NCBI GenBank assembly: GCA_012798865.1
Contig: JAAZMK010000172.1
Coordinates: 1-18,457, forward strand
Direction: 5' to 3'
DNA length: 18,457 nucleotides
DNA from: Clostridiaceae bacterium
Lineage (GTDB): Bacteria; Bacillota; Clostridia; Saccharofermentanales; DTU023
This document shows, in pieces, positions 1 to 6,126 of this stretch (its first letter is position 1; each line of letters begins with the position of its first letter). Below the pieces are notes generated by a model, which saw only the letters and a list, made by a program, of their open reading frames with translations, searched no databases and was not told where the DNA came from. Both the position numbers and the translations under genes were made by a program.

Positions 1-343
1 AGGTGCGCAGTTCTTCGACGGTACATCGTGGGCGATCGCCTTCACGGTAGGAGCAAAATTGGAGGCCAAGAAAAATAAGTTCGTGAATACTATAGGATAG
101 GGCGACTTGGAGAAAGACGAGCGGGAGAGTGCAGGCCTTTCCTTCCACGTATTGATCGGCGCCCGGGATACTGCAGGTGTGAATGGTGGCACGATCGGGG
201 CGATAGAGGGGCTTGTCGGTGAAGATGACGTATTCTTCCGGGAAGATGATATCGGGCGGTTCGATTTTACCTCGGAGCGAAGGCACGCCCCAGTAATCGA
301 GTGCCGCTTTCCCACAGATGTATTTCTTAATGTAATGACTCAT
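1..343 (-). CDS. AbiEi/restriction-endonuclease-like hypothetical protein, N-terminal part (cut by window edge)
   Basis: An open frame of 114 codons starts with ATG at 343 and reaches the window edge without a stop, so the C-terminus is missing. The product begins MSHYIKKYICGKAALDYWG. Around residues 83-100 it carries LPLVFLQVALSYSIHELIFLG followed by a Cys and CSYREGDRP-like residues. This resembles the SPELxFLQMA...LIELGxELCGxY signature I associate with hypothetical proteins of the AbiEi/DUF559 endonuclease-fold type, common in Coriobacteria and some Firmicutes. That family link is from memory of the motif, so function (defence, toxin-antitoxin or DNA binding) is only suggested. A GAGGAA ribosome binding site lies about 11 bases before the ATG. 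The start codon lies inside the last unit of the repeat array at 333-853, which is very unusual. No catalytic residues can be checked because the rest of the gene is outside the window. Confidence 0.6.
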   Translation of the reverse strand, partial: MSHYIKKYICGKAALDYWGVPSLRGKIEPPDIIFPEEYVIFTDKPLYRPDRATIHTCSIPGADQYVEGKACTLPLVFLQVALSYSIHELIFLGLQFCSYREGDRPRCTVEELRT

Positions 344-853
344 GCTTGAAATAGTTCCTCACGCAATTGTTATACTCGATGTTGTCTCCATACGTAATCG
401 CTCATACTCGAAATTTTTTCTAAACGCGTTCGCTCATGCTCGTGGCCCAATGACTATTCAATGCGATTGCCTGTCCTCGAGGTTCAATGCATTATCGAAC
501 GTAATCGCTCATGCTCGTGGTTCAATGACTATTCAATGCGATTGCCTGTCCTCGGAGCTCAATGCATTATCGATCATAATCGCTCATGCCCAAATCTGTT
601 TCCAAAAGTAATTGCTCATACTTGAATACGCTTCTACACTTAATTGCTCATGCTCAATGTTGTCTCCACAGATAATCGCTCATGTCTGATTATATTTCCC
701 AGTAACATCGCTCAGATCCGAGTTTCTTCTTAAACGTATTCTCCCTATGTTCAATTTTGTTCCCCATAGTAATCGCTCACGTTCGAAGTTTAACGAGGGG
801 TGCGGAGTTGCGGTGAGGTAGTTTCGATCTTCAACGTAGTTGCTCGTGCTCGA
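333..853 (-). repeat. Decayed ~31-32 bp tandem array of start-site-like units
   Basis: The plus-strand core is TAATCGCTCATGCTCGAA, seen near 333, 363, 394, 426, 501, 577, 608, 641, 671, 702, 734, 768 and 835, with weaker copies near 466 and 541. Most spacings are 30-34 bases. On the minus strand a complete unit reads as a GGAGACAACATTGAG-like stretch, then ATGAGCGATTAC. Minus-strand frames begin at 780 (GTG), 683, 651, 619, 587, 512, 437 and 405. They read VSDYYGEQN, MSDYLWRQH, MSN, MSNYFWKQIWA, MSDYDR, MSDYVR, MSERV and MSDYVWRQHRV, each followed by a stop. The array ends at the ATG of the 1-343 gene, whose MSHY start is itself a unit. Spacers are too degenerate and no unit is perfectly conserved, so this is not a CRISPR. 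Whether the units are translated, bind a protein or are only relics is unknown. Confidence 0.75.
431..580. repeat. Two tandem 75-bp units inside the start-site array
   Basis: Bases 431-505 and 506-580 are near-identical copies offset by exactly 75. Both begin CGCTCATGCTCGTGG and contain AATGACTATTCAATGCGATT and CAATGCATTATCGA. A third copy starts at 581 (CGCTCATGCC) and diverges immediately. The 75-bp unit consists of one normal core plus one degenerate core (GATTGCCTGTCCTCG), so it is a recent segmental duplication of two array units. It is much better conserved than the rest of the array, which points to ongoing slippage or recombination here. The copies also create a 25-residue repeat in a plus-strand open frame, which I take as a by-product of the 75-bp period and not as a gene. 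Confidence 0.8.
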
Positions 854-1170
854 ATTTTAACGAAGGGCACAGAGTAATGACGAGGGAGTTTTTGCCCATA
901 ACCGCTAGTGGCAGTCAAATTGTCGAAACTTACAGAGCTTTTTAGGAGATCAGTTTTTAGGGTGATATACCAAAGTAATTTCGTGCATACGATCTGAGGG
1001 CATGTCTCTTTTGAGTGTCTGAAATTTTTCTCATGTCATTCAAGCCATGGGTTCGGGTTTGCGCTCAGAAGAAATTTTTGCACTTAAAATCTAAACTGCG
1101 TCCGATATTCAAAATTGCAGCCGAGGTAAACTTTATAGTGGATTGTATCTGTTGCACTGTCATTTGCCAC

Positions 1171-1213
1171 AAAAAGACGACAAAACGGGCACAAACCGAA
1201 GTCGTCTTTATTT
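1171..1213. terminator. Hairpin terminator, possibly bidirectional
   Basis: A perfect 9-bp stem AAAGACGAC (1173-1181) pairs with GTCGTCTTT (1201-1209) around a 19-base loop. Minus-strand reading ends in a TTTTT run followed by GTGG, and plus-strand reading ends TTTATTT, so it could stop transcription both ways. On the minus strand it overlaps the stop codon of the short frame at 1208-1276, which fits a gene end. The loop is large, and a small inner CGG/CCG pairing could shorten it. Confidence 0.6.
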
Positions 1214-1276
1214 ATGTCTTGCTACGCCGATGTATTCGCGGGACTCCATAAGAAGATGGACGGCGTTCTGCGTCAT
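1208..1276 (-). other. 22-codon open frame abutting a terminator (possible gene remnant or small protein)
   Basis: The minus-strand frame from ATG 1276 to TAA 1208 encodes MTQNAVHLLMESREYIGVA followed by RHK. The frame stays open for seven more codons upstream before a stop, with no further start. Its stop codon is embedded in the stem of the terminator at 1171-1213. That tight arrangement is typical of the real 3' end of a gene. There is no clear ribosome binding site before the ATG, so it may be the C-terminal remnant of a gene whose 5' part was lost. I do not recognise the family. Chance is a real alternative at this length. Confidence 0.2.
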
Positions 1277-1416
1277 ATGAAACTTAAAAGCCCTGAATTA
1301 TTAAAGAGGGGATGTTGTGTACTGCTTCTTAGATGGGCTTCTTCCCAGCTTAGGCTGTAAGGCTAATGACTTTAAACACTATTCAGGAAAGTTCTTAATT
1401 ATGTAATCCATATATA

Positions 1417-1445
1417 TTGCATAAAACTGTCAAATCTGCTATATG
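1417..1445 (+). promoter_or_regulatory. Candidate promoter of the lipoprotein gene
   Basis: TTGCAT at 1417-1422 and TATATG at 1440-1445 are separated by 17 bases, and TG one base before the -10 (TGCTATATG) makes it an extended -10. The -35 matches the consensus poorly. It would give a leader of about 120 bases before the GTG at 1574. Confidence 0.35.
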
Positions 1446-1573
1446 TAAGAGTGTGAAGTAATCAGTATCCGCGGGCTGACTTTCCGCCAGATTTTCCGGG
1501 TAATCTTTTTCGCACATCATTAGCTAAAGGAATCGTTGTGCGCGTATCAAATGCGCTAGATCGGAGACATCGC

Positions 1574-2770
1574 GTGAGAAAAACATTATTAGCCGTTTTA
1601 GCTTTCGTTTTAGCCCTCCTCCTCTTCACCGTTGCCTGTTCGTCCAAGAACAAACCCTCTGACAATGGGAAGGAGCCTAAGGAAAGTAATGCTTCAAAAA
1701 CAGATGATCAAGATGATCCTCAAGAAAACAACGGTGACGATCCACAGAAACCCGGTGAACCCATCGTTTTTTATCAGGTTATTTCAAGAGAAGAAATAGA
1801 GAAAGTAACCGGCCTCAAGGTCCTCGCATGCCGCGAAGCAACGGATGCTTTTGGAGACAAAACAGGTAATCGCCTTTTCTTCGGCGAGAAAGATTCGATG
1901 CCTCTCGCTTCAGACTTGCATGAAACAGATTATTTCATCACCATAGGCGTGAACTACTCGACGAAACAGCCCCCCGAAGAGCGTGCAGCTCGAAAATTCT
2001 TTGAATTTGACATAAAGGACCAAGAAGAGAATCCAACCCTTAAACAACTTGATTTCGGAGAGAAAGCGTACGCTTTTACGATCACGAAGGAGCATTCCGT
2101 CAGGCCGACCGTTCTAGTGGTTAACGGCGAGTGTGTATACAGTTTCGTAGGCGGTTCGGAAAAAGTCGCTCTCGACGTTTTGATCGACCTTGCAAAACTT
2201 GCCGTAAACAACCAGACTAATCTTCATGCAACTAATACTTTTGAAAACTTGGAGATGCCTCGTCAGGGCTCGGAGCTGAGCGTAGAAGAGCTAAGGGTAA
2301 GAACGTGCGAATGGTATAACAAAGTAAAGCTCGGCATGACGCTGGACGAGGTGCGAGCGATAACAGGGCATAAAGGAGATGTTTTATTCCCAACAGGCTC
2401 ACAGGTCGTCTTTTTTACCGATATGAGCGGAAAAACACTCCAAGTTAAGTTGACGCCAGATTTACGCGTAATCCAAAAACAGATTATGTTGGAATATTTT
2501 GATTATAAAGATTACGCTCGTTTGACGCCTGCAAGCATAAGTCTGGATAACGATATTGACTTTGAAGACATGCCAATCGACGAAGCCTTCACTAAGCTCG
2601 GAACGCCTGGACTGGAGATTGCCGAGATTGCTGAGCCGGATACATTCGAAAGAAAAGCCGTCTACTATTGCTGGTTTGACGAAGCGGGAAATCGCCTTCG
2701 TCTCTACGTCAAGGCAACCTTTAATGAGGTCAGTGAAGTCGACTATTACAGTTATGATAAGGACGAGTAA
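1574..2770 (+). CDS. Secreted lipoprotein with BamE/SmpA-like C-terminal module
   Basis: This 398-residue protein is chosen to start at GTG 1574, because GGAGA lies 7 bases upstream and the product then begins MRKTLLAVLAFVLALLLF. That is a textbook signal peptide ending in the lipobox T-V-A-C, with lipidation expected at Cys22. An upstream in-frame GTG at 1538 has a weaker site and would add 12 residues before the signal. Residues ~23-65 form a low-complexity acidic/Lys-Asn-Asp linker. Residues ~66-212 form a globular domain (ISREEIEKVTGLKV motif) I do not recognise. VKLGMTLDEVRAITG near 251-265 resembles the GMTxxEVxxxLG turn of BamE/SmpA/DUF3862-like modules. A second, weaker copy (MPIDEAFTKLGTPG) follows near residue 335. 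The role is likely cell-surface, and the substrate is unknown. It is the only plus-strand gene in the window and has its own terminator. Confidence 0.85.
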   Translation: MRKTLLAVLAFVLALLLFTVACSSKNKPSDNGKEPKESNASKTDDQDDPQENNGDDPQKPGEPIVFYQVISREEIEKVTGLKVLACREATDAFGDKTGNRLFFGEKDSMPLASDLHETDYFITIGVNYSTKQPPEERAARKFFEFDIKDQEENPTLKQLDFGEKAYAFTITKEHSVRPTVLVVNGECVYSFVGGSEKVALDVLIDLAKLAVNNQTNLHATNTFENLEMPRQGSELSVEELRVRTCEWYNKVKLGMTLDEVRAITGHKGDVLFPTGSQVVFFTDMSGKTLQVKLTPDLRVIQKQIMLEYFDYKDYARLTPASISLDNDIDFEDMPIDEAFTKLGTPGLEIAEIAEPDTFERKAVYYCWFDEAGNRLRLYVKATFNEVSEVDYYSYDKDE

Positions 2771-3081
2771 GTTGCCAGGGAGCCATAAGGATAGAATAAC
2801 GATTCGCATGCAATCTTAAAGCCTTCGGTGTGACGGTTCGGCATGGACAGGAACCGGCGCTTTAGCGATTCGTATGCAAGCTACAAGCTCTCGTCGCGAT
2901 CGGCTTAGCATCGCATAACGCGATTAACAACCTTCTTCTTTTTGATGTGGGTGGCGTCTCAGAAATGAGGCGCCCCTTTTATTAAACAGAAATATTGCGC
3001 GAAATTGGCGGGGGTGCACGCATCAGGCACGATGCATTTACGACCTCAGAAGATCGTGAATGCTCAGTAAGCGACCGATCA
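2771..3081. other. Convergent intergenic region
   Basis: This lies between the 3' ends of the lipoprotein and the first MFS gene. It holds the terminator at 2953-2983, and a 14-base direct repeat CGATTCG(C/T)ATGCAA at 2800-2813 and 2866-2879. It also has a small inverted repeat GCATC/GATGC at 3020-3035 downstream of the MFS gene that lacks a T-run. No gene is seen. Confidence 0.6.
2953..2983 (+). terminator. Rho-independent terminator of the lipoprotein gene
   Basis: GGCGTCTCA pairs with TGAGGCGCC (one G-T pair) around a GAAA tetraloop at 2953-2974. It is followed by CCTTTTATT. There is no T-run on the minus strand, so it serves the plus-strand gene only. Confidence 0.85.
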
Positions 3082-4293
3082 CTAAACCTGATGCGATTTC
3101 CGTGACTCTCTCCTTTTTACGGCGAACGGAAGAAGTAAGGCGATGACCATCCCGAGAAATGCTAAGAAAGCCATCAGGTCGAATCCCCTGCTATGATCGT
3201 GGTATTTATCGTGCAAAAGTCCGACAAGGAACGGACCGATTAAAGAGCCTAGGTTCTCCAAAGCTACGGACAACCCGTATCCGAGCCCCGTGTACCTGCT
3301 GGGCAGGTAGCGCGGCAGCAAAGCGTACAGAGGAGTGGGAATAAGCACGCAGGAAAGTCCGATCAGGCCAACCAATAATAGAGGATTAATGTTGCTTCTC
3401 GGAATGAGAAAAATGAAAATCCCCAATATTGCACAGCCGAAAACGATGAAGTGAATCTCCTTACCGATTCGACCGATCACGGCACCCAGAACAGGACCTA
3501 GCACGATCGACGACATCATGAAGAGGCTTGTCAAAAAACCCGCCAATTCGACACTGAAACCCTGTGCGATGTAGTGATCTCCTGCAAATGTCATAAAAGA
3601 GATCGATGATGCGTTGTACAGCATCCAAACGAGAGACAGAAGCCATACCGGACTCCCCGACTTTTTCAGGACAGTAAGATTCTCGCGGAGATTGGGTTTA
3701 CGTCGCTCCGGCTCAATATATGGTTTAGCGGGATATTTCCAAGCAAATAAGAGACATACAGCTACACAGTAGGTGAACGTCACCCAGATAGGCACCTGCC
3801 AGCGCGTCGCCTTCGCCAATGTACCGAACGTATTGAAAGCGACGATGACGGCAACTGGAAGGGCGCTGATATACACGCCAATCGCGACGCTGAACCATTT
3901 ATCGGAGAACCATGCGGCAAGCGTCTGAGGCGCCACAACGACGACGATCATTCCGCCGACGCCCGCAATGAACCGTCCGACAATAAGCAAGGTAAATCCT
4001 GGAGCCAGTGCGACGAGCAGCGTCCCTAACGTCATAATGACTAATGCGCCGAGAAGAACACGTTTCGCGCCGTATGCCGGCGCCAGAATACCACCCGGAA
4101 TGGCGACAATGACGCCCGGAAGCGAAAACATACTCATCAATGCGCCGGCCTGCGCATGCGTCAAACCGAGCGAAGTGATCATAAAAGTCAGAATCGGTGG
4201 AATGCATTGGAACACAAACCCGAAAGCGACTGTGACCAAGAAGATAATGAGCAAAACTGTCCAACGTGAGGTCTGTTTTATAGGCGCCTCCAT
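3082..4293 (-). CDS. MFS transporter, copy A of a tandem pair
   Basis: This is a 403-residue membrane protein of the major facilitator superfamily with about 12 hydrophobic segments and a central loop near residues 190-215 (EPERRKPNLRENL). It has the loop 2-3 motif GGILAPAYGAKRVLLG near residue 70. Its general pattern recalls CynX/NNP-type carriers. The substrate cannot be read; nearby peptidase and cysteine desulfidase genes suggest an amino acid, peptide or organic acid. I chose ATG 4293 (MEAPIKQTSRW), because the same start is conserved in copy B and the longer frame up to 4362 runs into the tRNA relic. The ribosome binding site is weak: GGGAGGGG lies about 20 bases upstream. There is no terminator between this gene and copy B, so read-through from unit B is possible. 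Confidence 0.85.
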   Translation of the reverse strand: MEAPIKQTSRWTVLLIIFLVTVAFGFVFQCIPPILTFMITSLGLTHAQAGALMSMFSLPGVIVAIPGGILAPAYGAKRVLLGALVIMTLGTLLVALAPGFTLLIVGRFIAGVGGMIVVVVAPQTLAAWFSDKWFSVAIGVYISALPVAVIVAFNTFGTLAKATRWQVPIWVTFTYCVAVCLLFAWKYPAKPYIEPERRKPNLRENLTVLKKSGSPVWLLSLVWMLYNASSISFMTFAGDHYIAQGFSVELAGFLTSLFMMSSIVLGPVLGAVIGRIGKEIHFIVFGCAILGIFIFLIPRSNINPLLLVGLIGLSCVLIPTPLYALLPRYLPSRYTGLGYGLSVALENLGSLIGPFLVGLLHDKYHDHSRGFDLMAFLAFLGMVIALLLPFAVKRRESRKSHQV

Positions 4294-4349
4294 TATCAAA
4301 CAATGCCGAAAAGCGCCCCTCCCGTTAACGGAAATCGCGACCTTCGCTT

Positions 4350-4421
4350 GGAGCGGGCGCAAGGAATTGAATCTCCCTGTTTGGTGTGAAAACTAATATT
4401 CCGCCATTGAACTGCATTCGC
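4350..4421 (-). pseudogene. Full-length tRNA-Gly relic
   Basis: These 72 bases align end to end with the intact tRNA-Gly at 5830-5903, with one base missing. Conserved blocks are GGAGCGGG (3' end), CTAAT and CCGCCATTGAACT (D-arm). The acceptor stem no longer pairs, with 5' GCGAATG facing 3' CGCCCGC. The anticodon arm is broken, and the encoded CCA reads CAA-like at the 3' edge. The T-arm can still form (AGGGA with TTCCT around GATTCAA). The promoter -10 upstream survives. It is the tRNA of duplicated unit A, and there is no sign it is still functional. Confidence 0.8.
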
Positions 4422-4483
4422 ACCGTAGCCAAGCGAATAGAAGCTGCTTTTGCCGGCTGGAATCACACGCGTTCGTACGAAAT

Positions 4484-4492
4484 ATTATAGCA
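4484..4492 (-). promoter_or_regulatory. Extended -10 promoter upstream of the tRNA relic and MFS copy A
   Basis: The minus strand reads TGCTATAAT, matching the TGATATAAT in front of the intact tRNA-Gly, within a shared GATCGTG context. It lies immediately next to the stop codon of MFS copy B, so any -35 element is inside that gene's 3' end. With the tRNA dead, it may now serve only MFS copy A. Confidence 0.5.
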
Positions 4493-4498
4493 CGATCA

Positions 4499-5710
4499 TT
4501 AATTCTGATGCGATTTCCGTGACTCTCTCCTTTTTACTGCAAGCGGCACAAGCAGAGCGATAACCGCCCCGAGCATGGCAAAAAACGCCATGAAACTGAA
4601 ACCGCGACTATGATCATGGTACTTATCGTGAATAAGCCCCACGAGATACGGTCCGATCAAAGCACCGACGTTCGCCAAAGTCGAAGACAGTCCATATCCG
4701 AGTCCGGAGTAACGGCTAGGCAAATAGCGCGGCACTAAGGTAAGTACAGGCGTGGGAATGAACACGGAAGATAGGCCGATCAGTCCGACCAATATGAGCG
4801 GATTTATATTGCTTCTCGGCACGAGGAAGATAAAGAGCGCCATCATAGCAAAGCCGAACGCGGCAAAGTATATTTCCTTGCCGATCCGACTGATGACGGT
4901 TCCGAGAACAGGACCGAGAAAAATCGAGGACATCATGAAGAGGCTTGTCAAGAACCCCGCTAACTCGACACTTAAGCCTTGCGCGATGTAATGGTCGCCG
5001 GCAAACGTCATGAAGGAAACAGACGATATATGGTACATCATCCAAACAAAAGATAAGAGCCACACGGGACTTCCCGCTTTTTTCAGAACCATGAGGTTCT
5101 CGCGAATGTCGGGCTTATGTCGCTCCGCTTCGACAGCAGATTTTGAGGGATATTTCCAAGCAAACAACAGACAAACGACGGCGCAGTATATAAATGTCAG
5201 GCGAACAGGCACCTGCCAGTGCGTTACCTTCGCCAAGGTTCCGAACGTATTATAGGCAGTTATGAATGCGACCGGAATGGCGCTGTTGTACACACTGATT
5301 GCGATACTAAGCCGTTTATCAGAAAACCAAACAGAAAGTGTCTGAGGCGCCACAACCACAACAGTCATCCCGCCGATGCCCGCGATGAATCGTCCGGCAA
5401 TAAGCAGAGGATAATAAGGCGCAAAAGCGACAAGAAAAACGCCCGCGGTCATAAAGATCAATGCCCCAAGAAGAACTCGTTTTGCGCCGTATGCTGTCGC
5501 AAGGATGCCCCCCGGAAGAGCTACGATAATACCCGGCAGCGAAAAGACGCTCATCAGCGCGCCGGCTTGCGCATGGCTCAAACCGAGCGAGGAGATCGCG
5601 AATGTCAAAATGGGAGGAAAGCCCTGGTATATAAACCCGAGAGCATTCGTAACCAAAAAGATAAGCAGCAAAACTGTCCAACGTGAAGTCTGTTTTATAC
5701 GCGCCTCCAT
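4499..5710 (-). CDS. MFS transporter, copy B of a tandem pair
   Basis: This 403-residue paralogue of the adjacent MFS gene is collinear with it along its whole length. Both begin MEA(P/R)IKQTSRWTVLL and end VKRRESRKSHQ plus one variable residue. About 12 hydrophobic segments are present, with GGILATAYGAKRVLLG near residue 70 and PRYLPSRYSGLGYGLS near residue 320. Differences cluster in membrane segments and the central loop, so the substrate range may differ. I chose ATG 5710, because both copies share it and the longer frame to 5788 is made from a tRNA-derived repeat. The ribosome binding site is poor (GGAGAGA about 22 bases upstream). It lies 119 bases after the intact tRNA-Gly on the same strand with no terminator between, so it is probably transcribed from the tRNA promoter. 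Confidence 0.85.
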   Translation of the reverse strand: MEARIKQTSRWTVLLLIFLVTNALGFIYQGFPPILTFAISSLGLSHAQAGALMSVFSLPGIIVALPGGILATAYGAKRVLLGALIFMTAGVFLVAFAPYYPLLIAGRFIAGIGGMTVVVVAPQTLSVWFSDKRLSIAISVYNSAIPVAFITAYNTFGTLAKVTHWQVPVRLTFIYCAVVCLLFAWKYPSKSAVEAERHKPDIRENLMVLKKAGSPVWLLSFVWMMYHISSVSFMTFAGDHYIAQGLSVELAGFLTSLFMMSSIFLGPVLGTVISRIGKEIYFAAFGFAMMALFIFLVPRSNINPLILVGLIGLSSVFIPTPVLTLVPRYLPSRYSGLGYGLSSTLANVGALIGPYLVGLIHDKYHDHSRGFSFMAFFAMLGAVIALLVPLAVKRRESRKSHQN

Positions 5711-5763
5711 TTTTAACGATAATCTAAAAAGCGTCTCTCCGTTCAAGGAACTGCGCCTTTGCC

Positions 5764-5786
5764 TAGAGCGGGTGATGGGAATCGCC
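5764..5786 (-). pseudogene. 3' fragment of tRNA-Gly (T-loop to acceptor end)
   Basis: The minus strand reads GCGATTCCCATCACCCGCTC then TA. This corresponds to the T-loop, the T-stem 3' half, the acceptor 3' strand and the CCA position of the intact tRNA. The matching segment including the flank GCCTTTGCCT recurs at exactly 66 bases distance (5756-5764 versus 5822-5830). It therefore arose by a short local tandem duplication or by unequal recombination between tRNA copies. Confidence 0.7.
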
Positions 5787-5829
5787 ATAGGGCACCGTCA
5801 TGATAATCAAGACCGGCTGCACCTTTGCC

Positions 5830-5903
5830 TGGAGCGGGTGAGGGGAATCGAACCCCCGTATTTAGCTTGGGAAGCTAATGTTCTGCCATTGAACTACACC
5901 CGC
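5830..5903 (-). tRNA. tRNA-Gly(CCC), CCA encoded
   Basis: The 74-base cloverleaf is complete: acceptor GCGGGTG/CACCCGC, D-arm GTTC-AATGGCA-GAAC, anticodon stem TTAGC/GCTAA with loop TTCCCAA, and T-arm with the TTCGATT loop. The discriminator is T, followed by an encoded CCA. The anticodon CCC (plus-strand 5869-5871) reads GGG glycine codons. All bases needed for folding are intact, unlike the relic at 4350-4421. Confidence 0.95.
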
Positions 5904-5967
5904 GCGATGGATTAAGCAAGCCGGTGCGGACTTTGCCTTTCAGCCTTGTACGTTCTTGCACGAAGCA

Positions 5968-5976
5968 TTATATCAC
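5968..5976 (-). promoter_or_regulatory. Extended -10 promoter of tRNA-Gly
   Basis: The minus strand reads TGATATAAT, a perfect TATAAT with the TGn extension. No good -35 is found at 17 bases; a TTGATG lies further away at 23 bases. Transcription would start about 55-60 bases before the mature tRNA. The same element precedes the tRNA relic. Confidence 0.65.
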
Positions 5977-6126
5977 GATCATGCGGATTATGACGCATCA
6001 ACTCTTTAAGAGACAAGGGCACATTTATTTTACTTGTCGAATCGTATACCACATCAGTCGGCGCCCTTTGTCGATCCGACAGGGAAGGAAAGGGTACGTC
6101 GCTTCTTGAAACACACTAAGCGCTTT

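Larger units (their letters stand above)
854..1416. other. Long region without a convincing gene
   Basis: No open frame here has a good ribosome binding site and protein-like composition. The longest plus-strand frame (1015-1251) has no recognisable family and runs through a strong hairpin. The region is AT-rich and contains the hairpin terminator at 1171-1213 and a short minus-strand frame ending at that hairpin. A stretch at 1118-1213 could be the remains of an inserted or deleted gene, but nothing matches a transposase or insertion-sequence end that I recognise. Confidence 0.5.
3082..5976 (-). repeat. Tandem duplication of a promoter / tRNA-Gly / MFS transporter unit
   Basis: Unit A (about 3082-4492) and unit B (about 4493-5976) share the same order. 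On the minus strand each has an extended -10 promoter (TATAAT preceded by TGn), a tRNA-Gly sequence, a ~55-60 base spacer with related sequence, and an MFS transporter gene. Similarity starts at the CGATCA just before each MFS stop codon, and the same GATCAT recurs upstream of each -10, marking the unit boundary. In unit A the tRNA has decayed. In unit B the tRNA is intact and an extra 3' fragment of it sits 66 bases away. The proteins and the non-coding parts diverge to a similar visible degree, so the duplication is not recent. Confidence 0.8.

Noticed and set aside
342..611. Plus-strand 89-codon frame with two near-identical 25-residue repeats (AHARGxMTIQCDCLSS)
   Set aside because: The protein repeat is only the 75-bp DNA duplication, whose length is divisible by three. 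There is no ribosome binding site, and the same DNA explains far better as the minus-strand start-site array.
333..853. CRISPR array
   Set aside because: The repeats are degenerate, the gaps of ~12-15 bases are too short and resemble each other, and no cas genes are present.
1015..1251. 78-codon plus-strand frame
   Set aside because: It crosses the 1171-1213 hairpin, has no ribosome binding site and no recognisable features.
4294..4362. Longer MFS copy A start at 4362
   Set aside because: The extra 23 codons run into the tRNA-Gly relic and differ completely from the extra codons of copy B, while both copies share the inner ATG start.
5711..5788. Longer MFS copy B start at 5788
   Set aside because: These codons are the tRNA 3' fragment and its flank, so they are not protein-derived.
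6063..6082. TGTCG-ATC-CGACA hairpin as a terminator for the DUF364 gene
   Set aside because: The stem is only five pairs plus a bulged CCC/GGG, and neither strand has a T-run after it.
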